DNA of 64,000 nucleotides. Origin: Bathynomus jamesi. Taxonomy: Eukaryota; Arthropoda; Malacostraca; Isopoda; Cirolanidae. The DNA lies in contig JAJOZX010000926.1 in the NCBI GenBank assembly GCA_023014485.1, positions 425,001 to 489,000 of the forward strand, read 5' to 3'. Positions 9,321-20,655 of the stretch are shown here, piece by piece. The stretch's first letter is position 1. Every line of letters starts with the position of its first letter. Below the pieces are notes generated by a model that was not told where the DNA came from, made no database searches, and saw only the letters and a list, made by a program, of their open reading frames with translations. The translations under genes were made by a program, and so were the position numbers.

Positions 9321-11727
9321 CTTACGGTGACCAGACGTCCTGCATTTTGCAGGACTGTCCCGCATTTAGAGTTTCTGTCCCGCAAAAAACATTGACCAAT
9401 GCAATGTCCCGCATTCTTGTATTTATGCAATTTCGTACGAATGAAATGTAATTTGTATTCATTATCGTAGATCTGGCATCCGCGCATCCACTCATAAACG
9501 TTTTAAAACGTTTTTGAAACCTCCAGTACGACAGACCTCGATGGCCGACGCTCGTCAGTTAAAATTCTGAATTATAATGGTGTTGACGTGTTATTTAATT
9601 GTCAGAGTACCCATACATTTTAAAAATGACTTCAAAAAGAAAGTGCACTTTCAATGAAGATTTAGAAAAAGAATATTCTTTTATTAAAAAAGCAAAGAGT
9701 GAGAGCATGGTGAAATGTATTAAATGGTTTTCTACTTTTTCAATTGCAAGTGGTGGGAAATGTGACATTAAACGTCATTTAAACTCTACTAAGCATAAAC
9801 AAGCTGATGCCTGCGCTTCATCAAGTAGGCCTTTGACAACGTCTTTACAGAGTAAAGATTTTGATGAAGAGAAAAAGTGTGGCAGTAGCTGAATGAACTT
9901 GGACTTACCGTTCAATCAAACACAACCTATCTTTTCGATCTACAGACTGCACTTCAAAACTAATCAGAAGATGCTTCAATAAGACATTTTCTTGCGCTCG
10001 TACTAAAACAGAGGCAATTTTAACTAATGTCTTTCAACCTGATGTTCTGCAATCATTAAAAGACGACCTTTCACTTTCCAACTGCATAACAATTTACAGT
10101 GATTGTACGAACCATGGAAATGTCAAAGTATGCCTTTTATTGGTTAGGTATTTTTTACCGACAAAGGGAGTTAAGGTAAAAATCCTAGAGGTGACAAGTT
10201 TAGTTGGAGTGACATCCGAAATAATATTCAATTTCATACACAGAACTTTAGATTCTCATCAGCTGACAAATAAAATACTGGCATTATGTGCTGACAATAC
10301 AAACACTAACTTTGGGGGGGGATCATCAAGATGTGGCAAAAATAATGTTTTCTTCAGGCTACAGCAAAGTTTGGGTAGAAAATTAATTGGTGTCAATTGT
10401 CTAGCCCATATTTTGAATAACTGCATGAAAAGTTCATGTGACTGTCTGCCTATTGATGTGGAAGTGATAGTTGTGAAAATCTACTCATTCTTTTACATTT
10501 ATACAGTCAGAGTGGAAGAACTGAAAGATATATGTGATTTTGTTGGCGTGGAGTTTCAAAATATATTAGGATACAATAAAACCAGGTGGCTGGCTTTGAG
10601 GCCAGCCATCGAAAAGGTTCTTCGGCTATTCAAACCTTTGAAAGTGTATTTTCAGTCTCATGAAAAATGTCCTACTATTCTCAGACAGTTTTATGAGAAC
10701 CCTTATGCTGACGCATTTCTGTATTTTGTACACAATCAGAGTTCATTATTCCATGATTGTATCTTAAAAGATGAATCTCAAAACGCTTCCTTGCCAGAAA
10801 TAGCCTGTATTCTTAAGGACTTAAAGCTAAAATTAACTGAAAGAAAACAGGAGTCATTTTTACCCTTAACTGTGGATAAAATGTTAAAAGATTTAGAGAG
10901 ACAAGGAAAGGATATAGAAAGTTTCAAAAATACAGCTTCTCCATTCTATGCTGTGTGTGTAGAATATTTGAATGAGTGGTGTCAGCATTTTGAAGAAGTA
11001 AAAATTTTTAATTGGATTCTTCTTCACAACTTAATCTCCTGGAGTGAAGTTAAAGAAAGTATCGAATTCATTCTTGAAAGGAAGTCCGATTTCCCTTTAA
11101 ATGACAGTGAACTATTTCATGAAGTAACTTGTGTAAAAAATTTTGTAACATCAGAAAGAATTAAAGAATGGAATGACATGGAACTGGAAGTTGACAGTAG
11201 GTGGGTAGAAATATTTACACATTTCAAGAGTCAGAAAATTCCCTTTGAAAACATTTCCAAGGTAATAGAATTCTGTTTGAGTTCACCTGGATCAAATGCT
11301 CCAACAGAGAGGGTATTTTCCATAATGAATAACTTTTGGACAGAAGAAAAAAGTCAGCTAAATATAAATACTCTAAAAGCAGCGTTATTAACGATATGTA
11401 ATTACGAGATGAGTTGCCCTGAATTTTTTGAATATCTGAACAAAGAAATACCTCTCCTTAAGAAAATACATTCCAGTGCCAAATACAATTAAATAAAATG
11501 TTTTTCACTAAATTAGGTAAGTAAACTATATAAAATTACTTTTTGGTAGTACAATTATTTGTCCGTTATATATCTTTGAAAGATAAAGTAAAATGCCTAT
11601 AGAGTGCTGCAAAATTCTTTTAAAAGGTATTGGTTGACCTGTGGAGTGTTATCGAGATTTCATACGAGTATATTAGTGTACCAATGGATCCGTCCCGCAT
11701 TGGGATCGCAAAAATCTGGTCACCCTA
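9321..11727 (+). mobile_element. hAT transposon with 8-bp target duplication
   Basis: The ends are inverted (GGTGACCAGA near the left end, TCTGGTCACC near the right). The element is flanked by CTCATGGA (9313-9320) and CTCATGGT (11728-11735), an 8-bp duplication with one mismatch, as expected for hAT. The complementary arm of the host palindrome, near 8908-8918, shows the unfilled sequence. A degraded hAT transposase lies inside. Confidence 0.85.
9626..11492 (+). pseudogene. hAT transposase, degraded
   Basis: The N-terminal frame (start ATG at 9626) is a BED-type zinc finger in which the CxxC pair is damaged (KCIKW), while the distal histidine pair (KRHLNSTKHK) remains. A stop and frame changes near 9892-10140 separate it from the main frame (to 11492). 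That frame begins after the first catalytic aspartate region (YSDCTNHG, readable at about 10100). It contains the second (LCADNTNTNF), a long insertion domain, and the C-terminal dimerisation block with SNAPTERVFSIMN, including the expected glutamate. The original protein would have been about 620 residues. It is non-functional as it stands. The sublineage is not determined. Confidence 0.85.
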
Positions 11728-11848
11728 CTCATGGTAGCAGATTTTGCTTCAGACTGCAGGTCTACGACAGAGGGCAGGAAGACTCACATATGTAAGCGGT
11801 TATTTCTTATTTGCAATAAAATTATCGATACTTTTTGAACACTCCTCG

Positions 11849-11849
11849 C

Positions 11850-11898
<49 letters not shown>
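11849..11898. repeat. (GT)n followed by (TA)n
   Basis: A compound microsatellite between the foldback element and the next Tc1 element. Confidence 0.9.
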
Positions 11899-11900
11899 AT

Positions 11901-12859
11901 AGCACACCGGACAAAAAATTAGTCACCCCTAATAGCACCGATAGTAGGAAGTTCAAGGTCACACAGAGGGCGCTGATGTAGCATTGGTAAGTGACAAGTA
12001 GCGGTGACGTAGCACACAGGATCAGATCTGTTTCGTGAGGTGGTGAAGAACAAAGTGTGAGTTGGATATAGTTTGCAAAATGGGTCGTGAGGCAGACGTT
12101 ACTCAGTGGCAAAAAGGAGCCATCGTGTTTGGCAGAGCCCACGGACACAAAATGTCTGAAGTAGCCCAATTTGTTGGTGTGTCAACGCGTACTGTCCAGC
12201 GAGTTTACAAAGAGTGGTGTAGTTCGCAATCAACTGAAAATCAACGGCGTAACTGTGGCCGGAAAACAATTCTCGACAATAGGGACCGCCGCCATGTTTC
12301 TCGTCTAGTAACTGCAAATCGTTTTCAAACCAGAGAACAATTGCTCCAAGAAACCAATGAGGTTCTCCAGCGACCAATTTCCGAACGGACATTGCGACGA
12401 GAACTGCATGCGATGGACATCTGGAGCAGGGTACCACGGAAGAGGCCGCTGTTAACAGCAAGTCACAAATTGGCTTATAAATGGGCTCAGAGGCACAAAA
12501 ACTGGACTGCGGCAGATTGGAAACGTGTAATTTGGTCCGATGAGTCCCGTTTTTGTTTGTTCTCCAATGATGGGAGGCGACGAGTACATCGCAGGTCCAA
12601 TGAAGCCTTTAATCCTGAATGCGTCGAAGGTGTTGTTCAGGCTGGAAACAGAAAGTGAAGCGCAGGAATAGACACACACGGACTCTGGCGGAACTTCGGG
12701 ACCGGCTGATGAACGAGTGGCAGCAAATCGATGTTCAGTACATGCACAACCTCGTAGAGTCTCTGCCTCGCCGGATTCGTGCGGTTATCAAGGCCAGAGG
12801 CGCCGTCACACGTTATTAGGTACATTCTGAGAGGGGTGACTAATTTTTTGTCCGGTGTG

Positions 12860-12861
<2 letters not shown>
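11901..12861 (+). mobile_element. Tc1-like element with internal deletion
   Basis: Long inverted ends (GCACACCGGACAAAAAATTAG on the left, its complement on the right) are inserted in TA-rich DNA. The transposase keeps its N-terminal and C-terminal portions but has lost most of the catalytic domain, so the element is non-autonomous. Confidence 0.88.
12080..12819 (+). pseudogene. Tc1-like transposase lacking the catalytic centre
   Basis: Translation from the ATG at 12080 (MGREADVTQWQKG) gives the two helix-turn-helix domains and reaches the first catalytic aspartate (VIWSDESRFCLF). Shortly after NPECVEGVVQAG the frame changes, and the remainder (RTLAELRDRLMNEWQQI to the end near 12819) is the normal C-terminus ending KARGAVTRY. 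Roughly 110 residues holding the second D and the final E are missing. A bound but inactive product is conceivable. Confidence 0.85.

Positions 12862-12863
<2 letters not shown>

Positions 12864-12912
<49 letters not shown>
12864..12912. repeat. (TA)n microsatellite
   Basis: A pure TA tract between the Tc1-like element and the Penelope-like complex. Confidence 0.9.
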
Positions 12913-12916
<4 letters not shown>

Positions 12917-12981
12917 TCACGAAAGTAACACGTGAAAAATATTTATGATGAATAAAACCACGAAGGAAAGGAAACAGAATG

Positions 12982-13022
12982 GTGCTCAAGCGCTTTCGTC
13001 TAATGACATCCTCAGGAACACT
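12982..13022 (-). ncRNA. Hammerhead ribozyme (type I, Penelope type)
   Basis: Reading the - strand gives the core CTGAGGA, a stem-loop GTC-ATTA-GAC, then GAAA, then the self-complementary GCGC and TT, followed by a strand (GAGCAC) that pairs with the 5' strand (GTGTTC) as stem I. This matches the order stem I, CUGANGA, stem II, GAAA, stem III, UH, stem I. The GCGC stem III is too short for a monomer hairpin, so dimeric action is likely, as known for Penelope hammerheads. The predicted self-cleavage is 3' of the UH dinucleotide. Confidence 0.85.
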
Positions 13023-13086
13023 GAAGTACATAAAGAGTTACAGCCTATATATAGGTTACAGAAAAAAAAAAATATATATATATATA

Positions 13087-14379
13087 ATGTTAACCCCTCC
13101 TCGCAGCGAGGCTGCTAACAAGGGAGGCTCGTAATGAAGTGCTATAATGAAGTGACTTAATGAAGTGCCGTAATTTTACAAATACATGTATAATATAAAC
13201 CTAAATGTTTGGGGGAAGACAGTTGAAGGTTAAGTTTCCCCCTTTTAACACATGATCAGATGTTTGAAAGATTCCAAATAAAAATTTTAAAAATAAAAAT
13301 AAAAACTAATCGTATATTTTTGCCGAGTCTTCATTTGTGAAGACGATATCATTTCGTAATAGTACATAAGTACAAATTAAGTACACGACTGAGTACGTAT
13401 TAATTTTGGTTCATTACAATTACGATTACAATTATGGATTACTTCACATTCGCTTATGATTGTCCATTACAGTTCTATTAAAGTACATTCTTACATTATA
13501 AATTAAATCATTACATTTAATTACAGTTTCATTGAAGTACATTACGTCGTTTACCATCCTTACAGTGTTTTTATATATTTATATATGGTCATAATATATG
13601 GTTATACTATATGGTTATACTATATGGTTATTATATATGATTATTAGTACAACACAAGTACATGAGCACATACGAGATAATTTATATACGAAATAATGTT
13701 ATAATATGTTATAAATTTGAAATCAGAGGGACAGGAGGTTTCCATCTTAGAAGCGCTCACTTATGCTATAGTTCGCGGAATTTGATAACAACTAAGCATT
13801 TTCGAGTTCAATGCGGGAGGTGATATAATAAAAAATAATAAATGAAAAAACTAATACGAGAACGTATTTTTGCGTTTTCGAACGAATGGCTAAAGTTTTG
13901 CGTTTCATAGATTGACACGAGTAAAAATGAATATTTAATAAAATTTATATAGGATAATGGTCAAGGGAAATTAATGACGGGAAAATGTGACGTATGGATG
14001 AATATGGTTGAATAATAATATTTATACTACATAACACCACAACATTATTACTAAAGAATTTACCATACATTGAATACGGAAGATGTCCAAATACTAAGAA
14101 CGTGATTCAGTGTACAAAGTATGGGAAACGTAAAGAGAATAAAGTTATTTTATGACGTCATAGTGTATAAGTCATTATTAGAAAAGATGAATTAGAAAAA
14201 TACAGTAATGAATAAAGAAGTACAAATCGAAATTCTATCCAAAACTCGCTTAGGCGAGTTTGGTTTCTCATGTAAAAATGAACATTCAAACATAAAAACT
14301 ATAAGAACATAAGTACTGCATGAAGACAATGAATCCATATAATGATGGTGTAGGAATTGTTCATTGTTCAAGTTTTACA
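13087..14379. other. AT-rich interior of the Penelope complex, unassigned
   Basis: No long ORF is present. A short tandem run of TATATGGTTA-like units lies at about 13575-13640. It might be decayed Penelope sequence, but no reverse transcriptase motif was seen. Confidence 0.4.
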
Positions 14380-14420
14380 TATATATATATATTTTTTTTT
14401 TCTAACCTATATATAGGCTG

Positions 14421-14425
<5 letters not shown>

Positions 14426-14483
<58 letters not shown>
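14426..14483. repeat. (TA)n microsatellite
   Basis: A pure TA tract next to a fragment of the pLTR arm (14402-14425). Confidence 0.9.
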
Positions 14484-14484
<1 letters not shown>

Positions 14485-14485
<1 letters not shown>

Positions 14486-15222
14486 AACGGAGAAATAAAA
14501 ATAATAAAAATTAAAAATTAAAGGATTGTGGGAGGAGCATACAAATTTGTAAGGAAAAACTACCGATTTTTAGCACAAGATCAAATGAATTGTTTCCAAC
14601 CAATGTTATATAAAAAAAAAAAAAAAATACAAATTTATACTGGAAATCTGCCCGGGTTTTAGCACTCTGCCCTTCTTGGTTAAGGTTCGATGTATATAAA
14701 AATAAATTGAAAAATAAAAGTTATTAGAGTAGCATACAAGTTTACCAAAGATTTAGCTTTCTACCCTTCTTATCTAAATCTGTTCTGAAGGAATTCAAAA
14801 CAACAGGATCGAGTTGAAAAAGACCTTTGCTTATGTTGAAGTTAATTGTAAGTTGGATAATGGCAGACTCAAGAATATTTCTATTAACAATGTTGCTAGA
14901 GTGAAATAAAACTGAAGCATTATTCCAATCAATACAGTGGGATAACTCTGACAAATGGACAAAAAGAGCACTGGACGACTGTCCTGTTCTAACGGAATAT
15001 TGATGCTGTTTTATACGTGTGTGCAAATCCTTGCCCAAGAAGGGCAGAGTGCTAAAACCCGGGCAGATTTCCAGTATAATTTTTTTTTTTTTTTTTATAA
15101 CATTGGTTGGAAACAATTCATTTGATCTTGTGCTAAAAATCGATAGTTTTCCTTACAAATTTGTATGCTCCTCCCACAATCCTTTAATTTTTAATATTTT
15201 TATTTCTCCGTTTATTGTATAT
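14485..15222 (-). mobile_element. Penelope-like 3' segment with inverted arms
   Basis: About 200 bp at each end are mutual reverse complements. Both contain GCCCGGGTTTTAGCACTCTG, or its complement, and a long A or T run. The central part codes for the GIY-YIG remnant. Inverted flanks of this kind are usual for Penelope-like insertions. Confidence 0.75.
14742..15050 (-). pseudogene. GIY-YIG endonuclease remnant of a Penelope-like element
   Basis: The GIY-YIG nuclease nicks target DNA for insertion of Penelope-like elements. The remnant shows the second half of the domain in order: DLHTRIKQHQYSVRTGQ (conserved arginine and histidine), SSALFVHLSELSHCIDW, then RNILESAIIQLT with the metal-binding glutamate, and FQLDPVV near the end. 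The N-terminal GIY and YIG motifs are missing, because sequence before residue 25 of the frame lies in the inverted arm. Reverse transcriptase is absent. The assignment rests on the combination of H-x-IDW and ESAII motifs. Confidence 0.75.
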
Positions 15223-15241
15223 ATATATATATATATATATA

Positions 15242-16144
15242 CAGGGCGTCCCAAAAAAATGTATACACACTTTAAATACTTATAAAGGCCGTGTTTATTA
15301 AAATACATTTCATTTTCAAAATGTAATAGAATCTACAGACATTATTTAATTGTTTTGTCAACGCCTGTTTTCAAACTGACGTCCGTTCTGGTCCAGGCGC
15401 TGCTGATAACGCGAAGCAATGGAATCGCAAACATCACGAAACATTTCGTTTGGTATTTGTGTGCATTCTCGTTCAATGGCTGCTCTCAATTCAGCGACTG
15501 TTGCAGGTTTTATAGCGTAGACTTTGTCCTTTAAGTATCCCCATAAAAAAAAGTCTAGTGGTGTGAGGTCTGGTGAACGCGGAGGGTATTCTACGAAACC
15601 CCTTCGTCCAATCCACATCCACATCGTGCCAAGTACCACTCGCAATACTCCACTCTTCGGTCCGGATCATCTTCATTAATAGCATGGACTAATCTTGGAA
15701 TGTAACTTTTCCATTGACAGCGCTTCAAAATGCGTTGGACAGACGATTCTGAAATTCCTACCTCACGACTCGCTTGCCGCACAGATTTTCTTGGACTTTG
15801 GTGATACGTTTCCAGTACTCTTTCTTGCTTTGTGGGGATTGTCGATGTCCGTGGTCTTCCGGAACGCTTCTTGTGGACATTCTGAACAGTTCCATCGGCT
15901 TCAAACTTATCTCTAATTCGAGTGATGGTAAGTCGCGTTGGTGGATCTGTTTGAAACTCCCTCCTAAACTGTCTTTGCACTTCAACTGCGTTTTCACACT
16001 TCCAGTAGCATTTTAGAATGAATTTCCTTTGTTCAAAGCTTAGTCTGACTGCCATTATTAATTCTAATGGGTTTAACTTGGAAAGAAAGAAACATCAATT
16101 GAGCTATCAGCTGTTAAAGTGTGTATACATTTTTTTGGGACGCC

Positions 16145-16147
<3 letters not shown>
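15242..16147 (-). mobile_element. Mariner-type element M2, internally deleted
   Basis: Nearly identical to M1 over the full length, with the same CAGGGCGTCCC ends, the same (TA)n context and the same internal deletion junction. Small differences include fewer CAT repeats near 15665. High similarity suggests recent movement or gene conversion. Confidence 0.92.
15358..16055 (-). pseudogene. Mariner transposase with catalytic-core deletion (copy 2)
   Basis: Same architecture as the copy at 6302-7005: a 154-residue N-terminal DNA-binding frame (from 16055), then, after a frame change near 15645-15591, the last catalytic aspartate region ([14 protein letters not shown]) and the C-terminus. The first two catalytic aspartates are missing. 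Because the junction is shared with the other copies, the deletion predates their spread, so another source must have supplied transposase. Confidence 0.85.
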
Positions 16148-16185
<38 letters not shown>

Positions 16186-16224
16186 CTGTAACCTATATAT
16201 AGGCTGTAACTCTTTATGTACTTC

Positions 16225-16265
16225 AGTGTTCCTGAGGATGTCATTAGACGAAAGCGCTTGAGCAC
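16225..16265 (+). ncRNA. Hammerhead ribozyme (type I, Penelope type)
   Basis: AGTGTTC (stem I), CTGAGGA (16232-16238), stem II GTC-ATTA-GAC, GAAA (16250-16253), GCGC, TT and GAGCAC (stem I) occur in the right order and spacing. Six base pairs form stem I, counting one G-U. It is the inverted partner of the ribozyme at 12982-13022. Confidence 0.88.
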
Positions 16266-16318
16266 CATTCTGTGTTTCCTTTCCTTCGTGGTTTTATTCA
16301 TCATATATATATATATAT

Positions 16319-16968
16319 TAGTTATATCAGTTTTCACTCAGGATAAAAAGGAAAATAAGCGCAGGTACAAACCAGCATTATAAAATGGACGAAGATTATC
16401 GGAATTAATGTGACCTTTTATATCTGTTAAACAAACAAAGCCTTCAACAATTTTAATTGGGAAACATTGCCTTCAATAATGGTTGTATTTTAACGCAGCA
16501 TAAGGATGAAGACAAACGGGTATACAGTATTAGACGATATATGTAGAATATCGTCGTCTTCCAAAGATTCATTGTACACGGTTGATTTATTAATATAATT
16601 TTCTTTTTTTTGTTTACCTTCTTGTTAATAACACCTAAAATAGTTTGGTTAATGTCCAATCTCGATTTATATCTTTGTGAGTTGTTATTTAATGAATTTT
16701 GTTCTTTCTATGGTGTGGAAAAGCCGGGCATCTTTTATCACTTATCTTAATTGCGCGTTGTATGTTATACAAACTGTACGCATATCATCAGCGTGTAATT
16801 TCCCGCACCAAAAAGCAATTCAATCGTTATCATTATGATCAGTGACCTTTTTTAAAGAAATTACTCAAATATCTTAATAATGTTTCGCCATATTTTTCAT
16901 TAGTTTTTACCAACTGAACGTAATCCAAGAAAAGAGGAAAGCGTATGTAGGATCATTAACAACAATAC
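16319..16968. other. AT-rich DNA without a recognised feature
   Basis: No transposon end, RNA or reliable ORF was recognised. Confidence 0.45.
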
Positions 16969-16971
16969 TAA

Positions 16972-17063
16972 GGCCGGCCGCACGCAGGATCGTTTTGTGA
17001 CTCACGACGCACGACTTGAGTCGTCAGTCGTGAGTCGCGAGACGATCCTGCGTGCGGCCGGCC
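16972..17063. mobile_element. Small GC-rich MITE with TAA duplication
   Basis: A 92-bp element whose ends, GGCCGGCCGCACGCAGGATC and its complement, form a 24-bp inverted repeat. It is flanked by TAA on both sides (16969-16971 and 17064-17066). A 3-bp TAA duplication fits PIF/Harbinger-type MITEs. The interior contains further short complementary pieces around GTCGTGAGTCG. The GC content contrasts sharply with the AT-rich flanks. Confidence 0.7.
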
Positions 17064-17066
17064 TAA

Positions 17067-17705
17067 CAGCTACAAAAAAAAAAGACGAAGATAAATGAAT
17101 AAATGAATAAAAAGGGAACTGCGGAAGTAACCGAAAGAAAAGCGGAAAAACTGAAAATTACATAATTACAAAAGAATAAAGAAAAACCATTTCCCAAAAC
17201 AAATTAAAAGAAATTTGAAGATGATTAAAAGATTTTGTATAGAGAATTAAAGAAGAGAGATATTAAAGTCAGTGGTTGGAGTAAATGGGATGAAGAGAGA
17301 GCTTGGGATACTGGTATATGGGATTGGAATTAGGCTGGAAACTACGCGTTATCAAAATGAAGTTCAACAGTAAAGTTCTCCATCGGAATATAGGCCTGAA
17401 AAAGACGCGCGTTTAACACCAGCATCGCCAGCAACGGCGGAAGTAGTTAATGAAGTTTAGCGGGTAAAAGAGCAGCGTCGGAAAACTATTTGTGAAAAAA
17501 GCGATGCAAATACAAAATAAGGAATTCTAAACATATAACATTAGAAGTTATTTTTCATATAATACCAACTATTCATTACTACCTTCCTGACGCGGGTGTC
17601 AACACTGAAATACAAGTGCATAAAGCATAAGCTTAGGATATCATATACATCACGTTGAAATAACAGGGTAAAGGACATACAGTCAAGATTTGCTGTGAAC
17701 AGTAT

Positions 17706-17747
<42 letters not shown>

Positions 17748-18659
17748 GTTTGGGATTGAATAGTATAGGATAAGGTGTGGTATTAGTTTTAGTTTCGTAA
17801 ACCTCTCTACTACTAACGGGGATAATGAAGTTACCCCACGCCCATTTTTTGTGTATATTTCTGTGTATATTTTGTGTATATAATTTTCCTTTCAGATATC
17901 TGTTACTTAGTCTTTCCAAGACAGGCAGATAAGTTAATTTTCTTTGCTAATTTCTGAAAAATAAATATTTGGGAGATTTGTGCGATATACGTATGTGCGA
18001 TTTGTCCAGACAACGAGATCCAAAAACTATACTCATGCGTATCATCTGCGAGAAACACGCTTGCCAAATTCATCGAGTAGAGGATGTTATTGTAAAATGC
18101 ACACACTGTAAGCGGTAAATAATGATTTGCTAAAGTAATACGTAATACGTTCAAGACAGAAGTGAGTTTATACAGCGTATAAATAGAGTTCTAACAAAAA
18201 AGCCGTAGGGTAACTTAGTTACTCCCCTTGGTAATAAGTAGATGCCAAAAACCTTGGTAGTGGAGAGGTTAAGTACGTCTATACACAGTACTTTTTTCTG
18301 GAAAGAAAGGTTCAGGAACTCTGCTACAATTTTCCTACAACCTTTACCAGTTGTTACCCCATCCCACCTCCCATCCAAATGCCTAAAATTTTGTCATATA
18401 ACAAAAATAAATATGTATATAAAATTGGTATGAAAACAATTAAATTTTCTCGTGGATGTTCAAAATTAAAAAGTTATAAATTAAGTGGGTTTAAGTTTAT
18501 AAAAAATAATGTTATTTAATATATGTTAATGTTGTAATACGCCTCACAACTGACTCCACACACGAATCATATCCTCATCAGAGCTCCTGTTTAACCTATG
18601 CACGAGGACATTGAAAGTGGAGGGAGGGGGTTTGACCTTGTTCGAGCAAATTGTCCACA
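17067..18659. other. AT-rich DNA; (AAT)n microsatellite
   Basis: No gene was recognised. A (TAA)n microsatellite lies at about 17707-17745. Remaining ORFs are short and low-complexity. Confidence 0.45.
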
Positions 18660-18667
18660 CCTGGAGC

Positions 18668-20343
18668 TAGGAATGTGCCGATATATCGGTATCGGTGATA
18701 TCGGTAGATTTTTATCGATATCGGTATAGGCCGATATTTCAAAAGTACGATTTCTCCAAAATTACGACAAAAGTTGTACCTAATTTTCCTTTCAAACAGC
18801 GAATCAAACAAGTGTATAGACAATATACACATTTTTAAATAGGTCAGGTTATAGACATAGGCTATGTTTGGCTTAATGCTGCAGGTTAATCATGGCCTAG
18901 GTCGTAAGAAATGTAGCACATACGTTTTACCCAATTTTCTTTTCAAACAGCCAATCAAACGAGTATAAATCCTTTGAGAAATAGGATAAAGCCTAGAAAA
19001 AAAAAAAAAAAAACTGTTATAGTCATAGCTCACAATATTAACCCAGCTAGCTGGCAGACATGGGGTAATAGTAATAGACTATTACAGGATTTTTCAAGTA
19101 ATAGTAATAGAGCATAATTTTTTGGCTGTAATAGTAATAGTAATAGAAGGCAAAGTAATAGATAGTCTATTACTTTTCTATTACAGTGGCAATGGACAGT
19201 GTGTGAACAAAGAACTGAAAGATGAACTAAATCTACTCTAAACTAAAATAAACATGTATGTGAACTAATATTGTGGCAAATTTTTCCTTCAATAAAGTAA
19301 AATTTATCAAGACCTACAGTCTCTGAAATTGTAATGATAGTTGGCACACCACCTCATGGTTGGATCATTGTATTTGTATGTTCATTATACACAGTGATTC
19401 ACTGGCCTACTTAGTCAGCGCTCCAGACAACTATCTCTTAATCTTCTATGGACCTCTTGTATAATGTTTGTACCTTAGAGTCTGAAATAAAGTGTTTGTT
19501 TGTTAACACACTACTTCTAACTGCATTTAAATAGACATAAAGATCCTTTTCAAATGAGTGAAGTACCCCACATACAAAAGTAGTAGTAATAGACAAGCGG
19601 TAGCTCGCTATCGCTCGCGACCGTTGTACAACTTGGCCCTCCGAGCGGGTAGCAGTATATGTAGCAGTATATGTCACACATGAAAATCTTAAGATTCAGA
19701 AATCTTGACATGTGAAACTCAAGATTTTCACGGCTGCGTTCTTTTCTGTAGTTTTATCGCGGTGCTGGGGCCTTCGGACCCAGTAATTGTGACCTAGGAC
19801 CGGGAAATTTGACAGAGCACATCGGAAGCTCATGGGCTATCAGTTGGTGGTGGTTGCAGAATTTTCCGATGTGCCGTTTAGGCTGTGCACGGTTCCGAAG
19901 AAAGCGGACAGACACACAGACACATTTTAGCTCAGTAGTATATAGGATGACCAAGTAATAGTAATGCATGACCAAGCAATAGTAATAGATGAAAATTAAA
20001 GTAATAGTAATAGAAGGAATCAAAAGTAATAGTAAAAGAAACCCAGTAAGTGACCCCATGTCTGCTAGCTGGTTAAAAACACATTTACTAAGCCCAACAT
20101 AGGCCCGCAGTACAACTGTATAACAAACAAAACTATGACATCTAATGCAGTGTTGCCATCTTTAATGAAAAGGAGTATTGCTTTGTTGCCAAATTTTCAA
20201 CACAGAAAATAAATTATGAATATGTTACAAAAATATGACAAACTAATAAACCCTAGCTGGATATCGGTATCGGTTATCGGCCGATACTGTTTTTAGTTAT
20301 CGGTATCGGTTATCGGCTAAAAAGCGATATCGGTACATCCCTG
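18668..20343. mobile_element. hAT MITE (TATCGG-rich ends), copy 1, interrupted
   Basis: The ends are rich in repeated CGATATCGGTATCGG-like subterminal motifs and begin TAGGAATG on the left and end CATCCCTG on the right. An exact 8-bp duplication CCTGGAGC lies at 18660-18667 and 20344-20351, diagnostic of hAT-like insertion. The element carries a second hAT at 19055-20064. A related copy, in the opposite orientation and without that insert, is at 27507-28127. No transposase is present. Confidence 0.85.
19055..20064. mobile_element. Nested hAT-type element with GTAATAG subterminal repeats
   Basis: Termini CAGACATGGGG and CCCCATGTCTG are perfect 11-bp inverted repeats. The exact duplication CTAGCTGG lies at 19047-19054 and 20065-20072. 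The empty site survives in the sister MITE near 27777-27787. Many copies of GTAATAGTAATAG cluster near both ends, the kind of subterminal repeats that hAT transposases bind. No transposase frame is seen. Confidence 0.85.
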
Positions 20344-20596
20344 CCTGGAGCCTCGTTTCTTTTTTCTTTTGTTAATAAAGGTACCGGAACGTCGTTCCGG
20401 CACGCTCCGCATCAAAAAAAGGCCTGTCTACAGTGTATATATAGCGTACTACTACCTAGGACTATGAATTACTGACAGTTTCAACTGCTACAATATTGTA
20501 CTGAAACACAACTAGTTAATTCTTTGAATAAATGGAGATAATCTGTTTCAGTTTTATGTTTAAAGGTTTTCACGTTATATATAGTGTATATTATAT

Positions 20597-20612
20597 ATAT
20601 ATATATATATAT

Positions 20613-20650
<38 letters not shown>
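20597..20650. repeat. (TA)n microsatellite
   Basis: A TA tract immediately 5' of the DD34E Tc1-like element. Confidence 0.9.

Positions 20651-20655
<5 letters not shown>

Larger units (their letters stand above)
8790..11847. mobile_element. Foldback (long inverted repeat) element split by a hAT
   Basis: The outer arms at about 8790-8916 and 11736-11847 are reverse complements, beginning GAGGAGTG and containing AAGTATCGATAATTTTATTG. Inner arms (about 8917-9000 and 9231-9315) are also mutual complements and contain AAATCTCGGAAATGGAGC. Without the hAT at 9321-11727 this is a palindromic element of about 640 bp. It lies between microsatellites and encodes no credible protein. The short ORFs inside it are palindrome shadows. 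Its superfamily is uncertain; the ends could be Tc1/mariner-like. Confidence 0.75.
12940..16310. mobile_element. Penelope-like element complex with inverted pLTR-like arms
   Basis: Arms at about 12950-13072 and 16184-16304 are reverse complements, and each carries a hammerhead ribozyme. Between them lies a second inverted pair (14485-14690 and 15028-15222) around a GIY-YIG endonuclease remnant read on the - strand. Family knowledge: Penelope-like elements have pLTRs, often in inverted or partial copies, with type I hammerheads, and encode reverse transcriptase plus a GIY-YIG nuclease. Reverse transcriptase was not found. A third partial arm copy lies at about 14402-14425. Mariner M2 is inserted near the right arm. 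Confidence 0.75.
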
